Assembly (NCBI GenBank): GCA_022836615.1
Contig: MU405245.1
Coordinates: forward strand, 124,001 to 188,000
Length of the DNA: 64,000 nt
Reading direction: 5' to 3'
Source of the DNA: Annulohypoxylon bovei var. microspora
Taxonomy: Eukaryota; Ascomycota; Sordariomycetes; Xylariales; Hypoxylaceae
The translations under genes were made by a program, and so were the position numbers. This document shows, in pieces, positions 25,376 to 35,412 of this stretch (positions are counted from its first letter, which is position 1; each line of letters opens with the position of its first letter). Below the pieces are notes generated by a model. The model worked only from the letters and a program-made list of their open reading frames with translations, was not told the origin of the DNA and ran no database searches.

Positions 25376-26285
25376 ATGTCTGACAACGACGATTCCTACA
25401 ACGAGGACCTCTTCGCCTCGCCGTCGAAGAAGTCTACCACTCCTAAAGAACAACCGCCGCGATCCACAACCCCGTTGGCTCCTCCTCCCAACGCCCGCTA
25501 CCATGAGACCGAAGAAAACCGCGACGCTAATTTACAGCGGGAGTTAGAAGGCGTCCGGAATATCAACGAGCTGATCGAGGGCGTGCTCGGAACTCTCGAA
25601 CGAGCGAAGGGCAACATGCACGTACGTCACCGTTCCTTCCCCCCTCCCTCCAAGCTTCACTTTCCTCCCTTCTCCCCATCTCCTAGCTTCCTAGTTATAA
25701 ATAAACATATCCCTCTCCAACATCCCTCCCCCACACCTCACACCTCACACCTCACACCAATATCGCAACTATACTAACCCACTTCAGACCGTCTCCAACA
25801 CCGTGAACACGGCCTCCACGCTCCTCAACACGTGGACGCGCATCCTGTCACAGACCGAGCACAACCAGCGGCTGATCCTCAACCCGTCGTGGCGCGGCGC
25901 GACCCAGGACCTCGCGGACGTCGAGGCCGAGGCCCTGCACAAGCAGCACGAGGCGGAGCGGCGCGCCGCCGAGGCCGAGAACCGGCGCGCGGAGACCCGG
26001 CGGCGGCAGGAGGAGGACGCGCGCCAGCGGGAGGCGGCCGCCAGCGCGCGCAGCTCGAGCGCCGCGGGCAGGGGCGCGCGGGGACGGGGCGTGGCCCGGA
26101 GTCGCAGCGTGAGGGGCCGGGGCACGGCGGCGGGTGCGGCGGCGGGGAGATCGGTGTCGGGTGGTGGTGCGACGAGCAGGCCCACGTCTGCGGCTGATAC
26201 GAGCTCGGCTAGTACGGCGCGAGGCGGGTCGGGGATTGGGCGCGGGTTCTTGAGGGGGAAGTCTAGAGGGCCGCGGGGGTATTAG
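25376..26285 (+). CDS. DUO1: DASH/Dam1 complex subunit Duo1
   Basis: Two exons, 25376..25621 and 25788..26285, join in phase 0 to give 247 residues. The intron has a GTACGT donor, an exact TACTAAC branch site and a CAG acceptor. Duo1 is a subunit of the DASH ring that couples kinetochores to spindle microtubules. The family core runs from NINELIEGVLGTLERAKGNM across the splice junction into TVSNTVNTASTLLNTWTRIL and SQTEHNQRLILNPSWRGA, which I recognise as the conserved Duo1 block. An Arg/Glu/Ala-rich coiled coil follows, then a basic Gly/Arg/Ser-rich tail with RGRG-type repeats that is probably disordered. Exon 2 is strikingly GC-rich compared with exon 1 and the flanks. The gene converges on RNase H2B, 247 bp away. 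Confidence 0.92.
25735..25760. repeat. Short tandem CTCACAC repeat in the DUO1 intron
   Basis: About three and a half copies of an ACACCTC heptamer occur between the donor and the branch site, giving a CA/CT-rich low-complexity stretch. Confidence 0.75.
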
Positions 26286-26532
26286 GGAATGTGGTTGTAA
26301 CCGTGACTATAGCTGGGTATGGTTGGAGGTCAAGACACCTTCACTGCTATTGACTACCTATCCGCAGGTCTATGATACACGAATGATGGATATCCCAGGC
26401 CTACTTAGCCTGCTTATCCCACGAGCTACGTAGCACAAATACTATACAGATGCTTCGCCCACTATGACCGAACGCCTACTCGTACTTCCAAATCTATCTT
26501 TGTTTCTATCCTGTTTCCCATTGAATTTCTTT

Positions 26533-27885
26533 CTATTTTTTCTTGAAAAAATCACTCATCTTCTTCATCCCCGTCGTGCTAACCTTCTTCAAGTTTTTCA
26601 CGCCCCTACTCTCCCCGGCCTTCTTCCTCTTATCGTCCTCCTCCTTCCTTCTCTTCCTCTCCCCGCGCTCCGCCAGCTCCTCCTCGTCCAGCACCCGCTT
26701 GCGCGAGTAATCGCCCATGCCGCGCGCGGCCGCCGCCTCCTGCCGCAGCGTGCTGATCTGCGTGAGGTACGTGTCTAGCGGCGCGAAGTCCACCGCCGGT
26801 TTTGCGTCCTCGAGGTCTGCGGCCTTTGTGAGTTTCGCTTGCAGGAGCACGGCTTGCGCGGGCGCGATGTAGCTCGAGCAGATGAAGGCGAAGGCCGTGC
26901 GCAGCCGTTGCAGTTTCACGACTTCGGCCGAAGCCTGCAACGTGGGGATTTCTTCTGCGGTGCTGGGTTCGGAGGCACCGATGGAGGTAGCGGTTGTGGA
27001 GGCGTCTGATACGGAAGTTGTGGTGGTTTCGGTAGAGACGGACGACTGGCTGTCGCCGGATTCGAGCTTGGGGGTCGATGCCCCCGAGGCTGGCGCCGGT
27101 GTTTCCGTCTGCGTTTGCGTTTGTTCGGTGGTATTCTCCCTCTTTACGCCTACGACCGGTGCTTCTAGCGTCTTGGTCACGAACTTATCCTCCATGCTCT
27201 TGGGCATTGGCTTCTCGCTCATCTTCTGCGCCTTGCCTAGTACTTCGGCTAGGAGCTTGTCCTCACTGAAGCGAAACATAGTCTCGTCGCCTGCCTCCGT
27301 CGTGTCGCATATCACGGCCATCCGCGACTCTAGCAGCGTCCGCACTTTACCCCATCGCAATATCTCGGATAGATGGGGCGAATCACCTTGTATAGAGTCG
27401 AGGTGATCGTCGATGGTCACGAACATCTGCTTCCCATCCTTGGTACTGGAGGATTGGTCCGCAAAGGCGGGTAGAAGGAGGAATATAGGGTCGACTGGCG
27501 TCGCGACATATAGGTCGGCGCCCTTTGTGATATAAGCGCGGAGCTCAGCGCCGTCATCAGACGTCTTCTCTTCGACTTTTTCCGTTTCTCCGCATTCTAT
27601 CAACCAACTTCTAGGGGTGGATTTGGGCGCGGCGATCCTCGTGAATTCGTATATTCCGGTCTCTGGACATACTAGATACCTCGTGGGCTTGCTATATCTT
27701 GGGTTTAGGAGAGAGACTATTCTGGCGTCTTTTGTAGCTTTCGTGGGGAGGATGAAGAGTTTTGGTGGGTTCGTAGCCTCTGCTGATAATGTGTATTTTG
27801 ACTTGGTATTAGGGGTGCTCGTCGATTTAGAATCTGATTTTGCGGCACCCGATGCGCTCGCTTTTGATCTGGTGGTCCTAGCCAT
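26533..27885 (-). CDS. RNH202: Ribonuclease H2 non-catalytic subunit B (Rnh202)
   Basis: This is a single exon. I chose the ATG at 27885 (MARTTRSKAS, 450 residues) over an in-frame upstream ATG at 27945, because the basic AT-hook-free N-terminus fits the family and the extra 20 residues look like leader sequence. RNase H2 excises ribonucleotides from DNA and degrades RNA:DNA hybrids in the nucleus; subunit B is a scaffold. The N-terminal half forms the triple-barrel region, with KLFILPTKAT and RYLVCPETGIYEF, followed by VDPIFLLLPAF. A winged-helix segment follows, then a Thr/Ser-rich linker. The C-terminus ends MKKMSDFFKKK, which matches the PCNA-interacting (PIP-like) peptide at the end of human RNASEH2B. 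The promoter is shared with MCM10. Confidence 0.92.
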   Translation of the reverse strand: MARTTRSKASASGAAKSDSKSTSTPNTKSKYTLSAEATNPPKLFILPTKATKDARIVSLLNPRYSKPTRYLVCPETGIYEFTRIAAPKSTPRSWLIECGETEKVEEKTSDDGAELRAYITKGADLYVATPVDPIFLLLPAFADQSSSTKDGKQMFVTIDDHLDSIQGDSPHLSEILRWGKVRTLLESRMAVICDTTEAGDETMFRFSEDKLLAEVLGKAQKMSEKPMPKSMEDKFVTKTLEAPVVGVKRENTTEQTQTQTETPAPASGASTPKLESGDSQSSVSTETTTTSVSDASTTATSIGASEPSTAEEIPTLQASAEVVKLQRLRTAFAFICSSYIAPAQAVLLQAKLTKAADLEDAKPAVDFAPLDTYLTQISTLRQEAAAARGMGDYSRKRVLDEEELAERGERKRRKEEDDKRKKAGESRGVKNLKKVSTTGMKKMSDFFKKK

Positions 27886-28665
27886 GTTATAGAGCTGCTG
27901 TGTCTTTACCAAAACATGAGATATTCTTATCGAAATCAATGCCAATTGGGATTCTATAGCAATGGCAAAGTCGATAATCTAGATTGTGACAAGTGACAGT
28001 GAATTATTGTATTAGTGTAACTTAAGGGAGTTTTGTTAGCATCCGGAAGTACCTAAGTACCAATATACCAGACCCCTGTCGACGCGTTCGGATATGTGTA
28101 AGTCGCGTACTGCTAAAGCTGAAACGCGTCCCCACTAAACCAATCACAAGCCGGCATTTATATTTGGCTATGCGATCATCACTTATCGATATCCGGGTAC
28201 TTGCTACTATGTACTTCATACAGTACATTATTCTTGTGATACCCGGTGGGCTCCTTTTCGATCCTCGTGACCAGTACAACGTTTAACCAAGTTCAATTCA
28301 TAATTCATTCATACGAGCATTTCGATTCTGAGGTATTTTGGAATTGGTAGATAGTATTTACGAGAAAATCCATATATTATTGATACCTCAAGCCCGCCAT
28401 CAATCACCAACCGCCGGTCTACTTTTACCCTGGACGATATTCCGCCACGTCCGATCTATATTTTCGCATGATATAATATCCAACGAGGCGTTGGACCCCT
28501 GCAAGTTTTGAGTGGAGGGGACGGAAGTACCGTCGAATAAACAAGACGGATGGGAAACGATAACAACAGTCATGATGCTTGCTAGTATGTTCTAATATAT
28601 CTTATTTACTACGGAACATGTTGGCGACATTTTCTCTGCTATCAATATCAAACCACTTACCAACG
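27886..28665. other. Divergent promoter shared by RNH202 and MCM10
   Basis: This 780-bp spacer separates the two start codons. It carries two ACGCGT boxes listed separately and no convincing ORF. An in-frame ATG lies upstream of the chosen MCM10 start at 28579 (and the in-frame codon at 28618 is also ATG), so part of the right end may be transcribed or coding. Confidence 0.65.
28082..28129. promoter_or_regulatory. Two MluI cell-cycle boxes (ACGCGT) in the RNH202/MCM10 divergent promoter
   Basis: ACGCGT occurs at 28082-28087 and 28124-28129, 42 bp apart, about 200-240 bp from the RNH202 start and 540-580 bp from the MCM10 start. In yeasts this is the MBF site that drives S-phase genes, which fits two DNA-replication and repair genes. 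A single such hexamer is expected by chance about every 4 kb, so the pair is suggestive rather than proof. Confidence 0.5.
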
Positions 28666-31257
28666 ATGACAGGGTCAGGCGCCGACCCCGAGGCCCAATG
28701 GCCGCCGCGATCGCCCCACGATGTCCTACTCAGCACGCCCAAGGGACGCGAACGATTGCGACGCATGGCCGAGAGAGCATCACCGTCCCCGTCCCCGTCT
28801 AAGCGAGGTCGACTAACACCGGCCCTGGTTTCTCGATCTGGCAACTTTGGGCGCAACAACCTGGACGACTTAGATATGGAAATGGACGGAGATGAAGATG
28901 GAGATGAAGACGAGGAAGACGAGGAAATGCTACAATTGAAGCTACAGGCCATCCAGGCAAAACTCAAGCTCAAGAAACTACAAAGCGCTAGGGCAAAGAA
29001 GGCATCTGGAGGAGATGCGACCTTAACAAGATCCGAATATACGCCTATACCGGATGTTCCAGTACCCAGCCGAGCCAAGTCGCAAGCAGAGCCGGTACGT
29101 TCGCGACCAGCACAGCGGTCACAGTCACAAGCAGAAGTGCAAGTCCCGGCATCACCGGTAAGGAGAGCGCCAGCGCCACAGGCCGATAACTCTCCTAGCA
29201 GAATACGTCTCGGCATCGACAAGGGAATTAAGGCGAAGGATATCTCGTTAAAGCGAGCGCCAAGCGTCTGGAAGACTACAGAGAACAATAGCGGGTCACA
29301 GGGAGGAGGATATCTTCGAAGAGCACACACGCCCTCTCTCAGCAATGCGGAACAACCTACCAAGCAGGAACGCCCAATGACCTTTAGCGAACGGTTAGCC
29401 GCAGCTAGAACGGAGGAAGTGAGTCGACAGGAGAAACGGGAAAGAATAAAACAAGTAAGAACCAATGCCTTCGAACTAGGCCGACAGGAGATGGAGCAGT
29501 TCAAAAGCAATGCGAAGGAGATACCCGACGTTCCAATACAACCGGAACAATTCAGTCATGAAGAGGTCATGGCCGGTAGGCAACTCAGACGCAGCAATAC
29601 GATGCCAAGTCTAAGACGACCTACACAGGACGAGAATCGTTCAGGGAGTACCCTAGACGGGAACGACTCACAAGTCAGCCAGAGCAAGAAAGTATCTCCT
29701 TCCGAAGTGCCAGAAGAAGACGCTTCCGCATTCGAACCATACTCAACCGTCCACCTCTCCAAGCGTGTGATACCACACTCGGTACTCACACGGAACTTAG
29801 CAGGCAAGAAGACGTACATGATCAAAGACCTACTCAAGCACGTCAAGGCGCCCGAGTTCCAGCTCCCGGAGATCGAGCAGGACATAGTCCTCTTCGGGAT
29901 CCTAGCCTCGAAATCCGACCCGCGCTCGCACAAGACGTCAAACAACAACCTTAAGGAAAAGACGGAGACCGACCCGGCCAAGGGGAAGTACATGGTGCTG
30001 CAGCTCGTAGATCTGCAGTGGGAGCTCGAACTCTTCCTCTTCAACACGGGCTTCGACCGGTACTGGAAGCTGACGCCGGGCACGCTTCTCGCGGTCCTCA
30101 ACCCGACGATCATGCCGCCGCCGCCGGGCCGCACCGACTCCGGCCGCTTCAGCCTCGTGATCAACAGCGGGCAGGACACCATTCTGGAGATCGGCACGGC
30201 GCGCGACCTGGGTTTTTGCAAGTCCATCAAGAAGGACGGCCAGCCGTGCAACGGCTGGGTCAACCGCAAGCACACGGAGTTCTGCGAGTTCCACATGAAC
30301 CTCGGGCTGGCCAAGCACCGGCAGGCGCGCCAGGACGTCAACGCCTTCAACACGGGGCCCGGGCCGCGCCGGGACAAGGACGGCAACGGCGGCGGGAAGA
30401 GATACCAGAAGAACTCGTACCGGCTGCACGACTGGGAGGCCCGCGCCAACGACCCCAAGAGCAAGGGCCGCGGCAACTTCGACCGCGCCACCCAGAGCCA
30501 GTGGTTCATCAATAAGCCCAGCGCCGCCAGCATGCTCGACAACGAGATCATCGGCGGCGGCCAGGTCGCCGGCCGCGTCGAGCGCAGCGAGGCCCTGCGC
30601 CGCCGCCTCGCCACCGAGGAGAAGGAGCGCGAGCTCATGAAAACCCTGGGGAAGATAGGGTCCGGTGCCGGTAAGGAGTACATGCTGAAAAGGGGTAACA
30701 ACGGCAACAATAATGCGGACGGCAACGGCACCCCGGGCTCGACCGAAGAGCAGCCGAAACAAGACGCCAAGTCCCTCGGCCTAGTGCGGCCGAGGGGCAG
30801 CGAGCCGAAGATGCATCTCGGCCCCGTCAAGCGCAAGCGCAGCGACCACATCTCCGCCGGGACCTCGTCCGGCTCCGGCAAAGCGGGGTTCGGCTGGGGC
30901 GGTGGTCTGCGGGACAAGCTGTCGCGCATGAAGGAAGGCGAGAAGCTGCGGCCCGCGCACTCGTTCTCCAGCTCGAGCGCGATGGGAGCCGGAGACAGGG
31001 ACGTGAGCGGCACTGACGACGGCAACAGCAGTGCTAGCGCGATGCGGCCCCCGGCCCGCAAGAAGACGCGCTTCGTCACCGAGAAGGGCATCCGCGAGGC
31101 CGGCCGCGAGAGCCTAGGCGCGGAGCTGGTTTCGGGCGATGCCAGTCCGAAGACGGATACAAATACGAATACCAATTCGGGAGGTGGCAGGCCGAGGCCA
31201 GGGAGGATGGTTGTCTTGGACGAGGATGACGACGACGAGTTGGAGATCCTCCGGTAG
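28666..31257 (+). CDS. MCM10: DNA replication initiation factor Mcm10
   Basis: From the ATG at 28666 the product is 863 residues (MTGSGADPEAQWPP). Mcm10 binds DNA, the CMG helicase and polymerase alpha-primase at replication origins and forks. The N-terminus carries PRSPHDVLLSTPKGRERLRR, then an acidic patch and a coiled coil (LQLKLQAIQAKLKLKKLQ). The OB-fold region follows, with YMIKDLLKHVKAPEFQLPEI and IVLFGILASKSDPR. The Mcm10 zinc finger is at about residues 517-545, with Cys, Cys, Cys, His ligands in LGFCKSIKKDGQPC and FCEFHM. The C-terminal third is basic and disordered. A start further upstream (28579) is in frame. Alternatively a first exon ending ATGATGCTTGCTA at the GTATGT donor near 28585 could splice to the TGACAG acceptor just after 28666. 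GC content jumps in the OB-fold/zinc region. Confidence 0.93.
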   Translation: MTGSGADPEAQWPPRSPHDVLLSTPKGRERLRRMAERASPSPSPSKRGRLTPALVSRSGNFGRNNLDDLDMEMDGDEDGDEDEEDEEMLQLKLQAIQAKLKLKKLQSARAKKASGGDATLTRSEYTPIPDVPVPSRAKSQAEPVRSRPAQRSQSQAEVQVPASPVRRAPAPQADNSPSRIRLGIDKGIKAKDISLKRAPSVWKTTENNSGSQGGGYLRRAHTPSLSNAEQPTKQERPMTFSERLAAARTEEVSRQEKRERIKQVRTNAFELGRQEMEQFKSNAKEIPDVPIQPEQFSHEEVMAGRQLRRSNTMPSLRRPTQDENRSGSTLDGNDSQVSQSKKVSPSEVPEEDASAFEPYSTVHLSKRVIPHSVLTRNLAGKKTYMIKDLLKHVKAPEFQLPEIEQDIVLFGILASKSDPRSHKTSNNNLKEKTETDPAKGKYMVLQLVDLQWELELFLFNTGFDRYWKLTPGTLLAVLNPTIMPPPPGRTDSGRFSLVINSGQDTILEIGTARDLGFCKSIKKDGQPCNGWVNRKHTEFCEFHMNLGLAKHRQARQDVNAFNTGPGPRRDKDGNGGGKRYQKNSYRLHDWEARANDPKSKGRGNFDRATQSQWFINKPSAASMLDNEIIGGGQVAGRVERSEALRRRLATEEKERELMKTLGKIGSGAGKEYMLKRGNNGNNNADGNGTPGSTEEQPKQDAKSLGLVRPRGSEPKMHLGPVKRKRSDHISAGTSSGSGKAGFGWGGGLRDKLSRMKEGEKLRPAHSFSSSSAMGAGDRDVSGTDDGNSSASAMRPPARKKTRFVTEKGIREAGRESLGAELVSGDASPKTDTNTNTNSGGGRPRPGRMVVLDEDDDDELEILR

Positions 31258-32589
31258 CGAGAACGCGGAGAGAAAGGAGAAGAGCCACCGCTCCAGTGTA
31301 AAGGCAAGATGACAGCTAAAAACGGGGGTGAGATGTACACCCTAACATACCATACCGTAACGTTAACCCAATTCCTTTTGTCCTGTGCATATGACATAGC
31401 ATCGGTATCAGCAAACTAAATAAGGCGAAATCGGAGTATTGAAAAAAAGTAGATCGGGCTCTGCAAAGGCGGCGTGTGTAGCGCGTACGGGCAAGATGAA
31501 AGGATGGGATAGGAGTAAGATAGGATAGGGCAGGACCGAATATCTAAGCTACCTCAAGCTATTACTGTTGTTTTGTATGGGTTGGGGTAATTATTTTAAG
31601 ACTTTAGGGGCCCTGGGCTTAGCCTTCCAATCGACTACGTTGAATGTAAATCAATTGTGTGCGTTGTTAGAGGCCTCAAAATAAACGTGACTTGCTCGTA
31701 TATCACCACCTTAGTTTACATACCTAAGACTATAGACTATTAGTACTGGCTACACTAAAGTTCGCCTTGTACCCTGGACGGGTACTGCGTTTTAATTAGT
31801 AAAACTGCAGGTAATTAGTAAAGTACCTATTTTCAGGGGTTTATAAAGAAGTTTTTATAGGTCTATAAGTAAGAATATTTGCCTAGATTCCTTTGTTAAT
31901 AAGGTATATAAATCTTATATATAAAACATTTTTCATTCGAAGGTATTTTGCTAATCCTGTCCGTTTTGCTAATTAAAGCGTAGTACCCGTCCAGGGTACG
32001 AGGCGAACTTTAGTGTAGCCAGTACTAATAATGGTGAAATACAGATAGATAGAACGTTTCAACTTATTTCATTAATATTACCCCGTTAACTCAAACTTCC
32101 AGGGAGATACGACCAAATATCAACAACATTCTAGCCTGAGTAGATATCAGGATCATATTCAAATAATTATGTACTATCTAACATAATTAAACTATGTATA
32201 CTTTCAGTCAACCAAGATAGGTCCTGGGGAAACCAGAAAACCCAATGTCTTTATAATAATTCTATGTCGAATCGGAACTACAGGATTCGGAGCCCAAGAG
32301 AGGCTTTTCAATAATCGGAAAAGGAGTGCAGCTAAGAATCTCGAGAGAGAACGAAGGACAAAATGACTATGTAGGCTACATTAGAGATGCGCCATGGTTT
32401 ACGGTTTGCTGTTTTCTGCTTCTTTTCTTTCCCTTGATACCTTTTTTTACACTTCGTTTTGCAAATGTGTAATATCCCTCGCCTTCAATCCATTTCGTAC
32501 CACCCTCTCGACAAAGGAAATGTGGAATGAACTGGAAACGAAACGCGATGGATTTACACTCCCTAATGGTAGAAAGTATTGTCGTATTA
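31258..32589. other. Convergent intergenic region holding a MITE
   Basis: This lies between the ends of MCM10 and AIM21, which converge. A 283-bp inverted-repeat element occupies the centre and is listed separately. The rest is AT-rich 3' flanking sequence with a short unconvincing plus-strand ORF at 32394-32675 that overlaps the end of AIM21. Confidence 0.65.
31743..32025. mobile_element. Miniature inverted-repeat element (MITE), TA target-site duplication
   Basis: The two ends are inverted copies. The left end starts GTACTGGCTACACTAAAG, and the right end carries its exact reverse complement. Similarity continues for nearly 60 bp with four differences, all C/T or G/A transitions, and then becomes patchy. 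TA dinucleotides at 31741-31742 and 32026-32027 flank the element, as expected for Tc1/mariner-superfamily insertion. The 283-bp body has no ORF, so it is non-autonomous and would need a transposase from elsewhere in the genome. The all-transition pattern fits ordinary decay or mild repeat-induced point mutation. Confidence 0.85.
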
Positions 32590-35412
32590 TCATTCTGTCA
32601 CCTCATCCTTGGCCTCTTCAACCTTTTGGACTTGGTCGCCCGATGGTTGCTTCTCGATGGTCTCTTCTAATATAGACTCGCCAGCCATATTTGTAGCGAG
32701 AGTTTTAGTCTCCTCGACCGCTTGAGGTTCGCTTTCCGTTTTTGTTTCTGTTTCGGTCGGCTTAGAATCGGCTGGGGTCTCTTCTGACCTAACCATCGAT
32801 GTCTCCTCGAGTTCATTCGCGGCTTTAGCTTCAGATTTGTCTTCGTCTGACGACACAGGCGGTTGACCCTCATTTGGCTCTTCACTCGCTATCTCGCCAA
32901 GTGTCGTCTCTGCTTCTGAAGACACAGCTGGCCCTAAACCATCTACTATCATAGTACCCTCTTCGTCTATACTGAACAACGTACGGGTCATTGAGAAACT
33001 TAGGGTAGGCTTGCCATTGGTTACAGGCGGAGGACCCGATTCCGCTCCGCTTGAACCTGCTGCCTTAGTAGGAGCTCGTCGTTGAGGACCGCGTGCGCGG
33101 CTTTTCCTTGCGTCAGCTAATGGAGCCTTCTCTTTTTCTTCGACGGGATTTTGCTCAACAGAGTCTTCCTTTTTAGGGGCCTGAGGACCTAGTCGTAGAC
33201 GCTTATTTAGATCTGACATGAAACCTGCTTGTAATGCAGCAATCTTCCCTCCGGCGGGCCTCGCGGGTACCGCCGGCTTTGTCTTCACACCAGGTTCAGG
33301 CCCCTTAGACTCTACAACAGGTTTTGAAGAACGAACGGGAATTTGAGGCTTCGGGCGATCGGGGATACTAGGTTTCGAATCATCACCTGATCCTTGCTTC
33401 TTTGGACGAACAGGTAATGAGGGCTTCTGGAAAGTTTGTTCGGCGGTTGGCTTCACCTCTTCATCTGCTTGTGGTTCGTCAGGAGTTTCCGGTGTCGAAA
33501 CAGTAGCGGTAAATTGTAGAGAATCAGGAGTATCTTCCCAAACATCTCGACTCGGAAATCTTTGAGTTAAATTAGGTCGAGTAGAGATCTCCTTAGCTAA
33601 ATGCGACTGGTTTCCAACCCACGACGGGGGCTTCTGTTGTCGGTACAGGAAGCTATCAGGGGTGACGGCCTCTTTTTCGGCAAGTTCCTCCTGTCTCCGC
33701 GCGAAGGCTTGAGCGGGGGTTTCGCCATCTCGTGTTGGTACGTCCAAGATAGGGGCTTGTTCTTTCTGGCGAGCTTCTAATAGTTCCGGTGTCGAGACTT
33801 CCGCAGTGGAATGTACGCTGTTGGGAGCATCCTCCCAAATGTCTTGACTAGGGAACCTCTGGCGGTGCTCCTTCACCTTCTCGGCATGGGTCGTAGGCTT
33901 TTTACCGCTCTTCTCGTCTTCCGGGAATAGGGGTTCATACTCCTCGACGTCGTCCAGCGGAGTTGAATGTAGTTCGGGAGGTGGAGGACTATACACACTT
34001 GTAGGTCTACTTGTGGGACGACTCTTTGATTCTCCCTGTCGTTCCGAGGGAGGCTCCACGGCAGGCTGTTTTTGATAGGGGGATGGATCTTTAGCCACCT
34101 CATCCGCCGCAAGGATTGGATACTCAGGCTCATCTTCAGCGCCTTCGCCCTCGGTATATTTCTCCTCGCCGAATTTGACATAGCCCTTACGTCGAACTGG
34201 CTCATCTACGTGAATTACCTCATCATTGTTAGTATCGGCATCATCTGGGGTCGCTTCATGACCCGGGAAGTACGATTTCGACGTAAGGTTCGCGTCGTGG
34301 TTGGGGGTAGTGGATGGCGGTCGAGAGATGCGCGAAGTGTATTCATCGGCCGCTCGATAGCCGACTTGTTCACTGGGAGTCCCAACATGTTCTGCGGAAG
34401 TACCTATAATAATTGGTTAGAAACACTCCAAAGCTTGCTGGCAGCTTGCGTTACCAAAACCAGCGCCACGGCTGGCCGTGTCCCGAACGATCTTGTTAAG
34501 ATTCTCACTACTCATCGAGTAGTCGTTGACACGATCATGAAGATGGTTGTAGCGCTCCTTATGCAGAGCATCGGGATGCTTCTCGTAGTATGCCTTCTCA
34601 AGTTTGTCGGTAGACGCAACGCCATGACCACGAAGACCGTACACGTCAGATGGGAGATCGCCAAAGCCACCTCGAGAACTAGTCTTCCTTGCATGATGCC
34701 GAACGGGCTTTGTCCCGTCGACGCTCGCGGCTCTAGGGGCCGGAGCGGGTGAAGGCGCCTGGACATCGCCGGCATAAATCAACATGGGAACTCGTTGTCC
34801 GATCTCAGGGATGCCGTGTTCATCCTCGGTAAAAGGTTCGCTCTGGTGGGAAAGCTGGCTCGTGGTGCTTCCCTTCTTCTTCAGGCTACGACCTGAGTAC
34901 GCCTGGTCCTCAAAAGAGGAGCGCCCAATACCGAAAGTAGCGGCTCTTTCGGAGTCGGTACGGGTGACTTGAGCAACTCGTTGCTTAGCGTTTTCAGCAG
35001 GCATCGTCGGCTTTGGCGCATAAAGCTTGATGTCCTCGCCAACGGTGCGAGTCTGTTCAGGCGAAGTAGACGACCGACGACTTTGACTTGGAGTTGTGCT
35101 CAATCCTTCGACAGCAAAAGCATATTCCCGACCTTCTTCACCCACGTTAGGCATTTCAACACTCGTGGAGCGCTCTAACTCCTCGCCAAGATGGGTCTGG
35201 CTATGTCGAGCAGCGCCGGGACTCTTTGGGCCGAAGGGACTCTCGTTCAAGGGAGAAGGAGCAAATCGGGCCGGGTTAGGAGAGAGAGATCGATTCAACC
35301 GGCGAACGGGACGCGGGGGGATCGCGGGTACGGACGAGCCATTGTCTTTCTCTTGACTCCTCGAGGGACGAGGAGGAACTCCCGGATTGGATTGCACAGT
35401 AGCGGCAGACAT
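32590..35412 (-). CDS. AIM21: Aim21-like regulator of cortical actin assembly
   Basis: Two exons, 35412..34455 and 34403..32590, join in frame across a 51-bp intron (GTAACG donor, TCTAACC branch site, ATTATAG acceptor), giving 923 residues. Yeast Aim21, with Tda2, acts at actin patches to limit barbed-end assembly by capping protein. The key recognition feature is GGKIAALQAGFMSDLNKRL followed by RLGPQAPKKE, a hallmark of fungal Aim21. The protein is otherwise disordered and Pro/Glu-rich, with several SH3-ligand-like peptides (VPPRPSRS, IPPRPVRR, LPVRPKK, VPARP) and an acidic C-terminus. A 26-residue motif QRFPS-D-WED-P-S occurs twice (33784-33861 and 33487-33564). The region between the two large ORFs is continuously open after splicing, so this is one gene. 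Confidence 0.9.

Noticed and set aside
29556..31397. 613-codon ORF antisense to MCM10
   Set aside because: It lies opposite a well-supported gene, has no recognisable domain, and is explained by GC-rich codon use that leaves few stops on the other strand. Other long antisense frames at 28602-29510 and 29938-30762 have the same cause.
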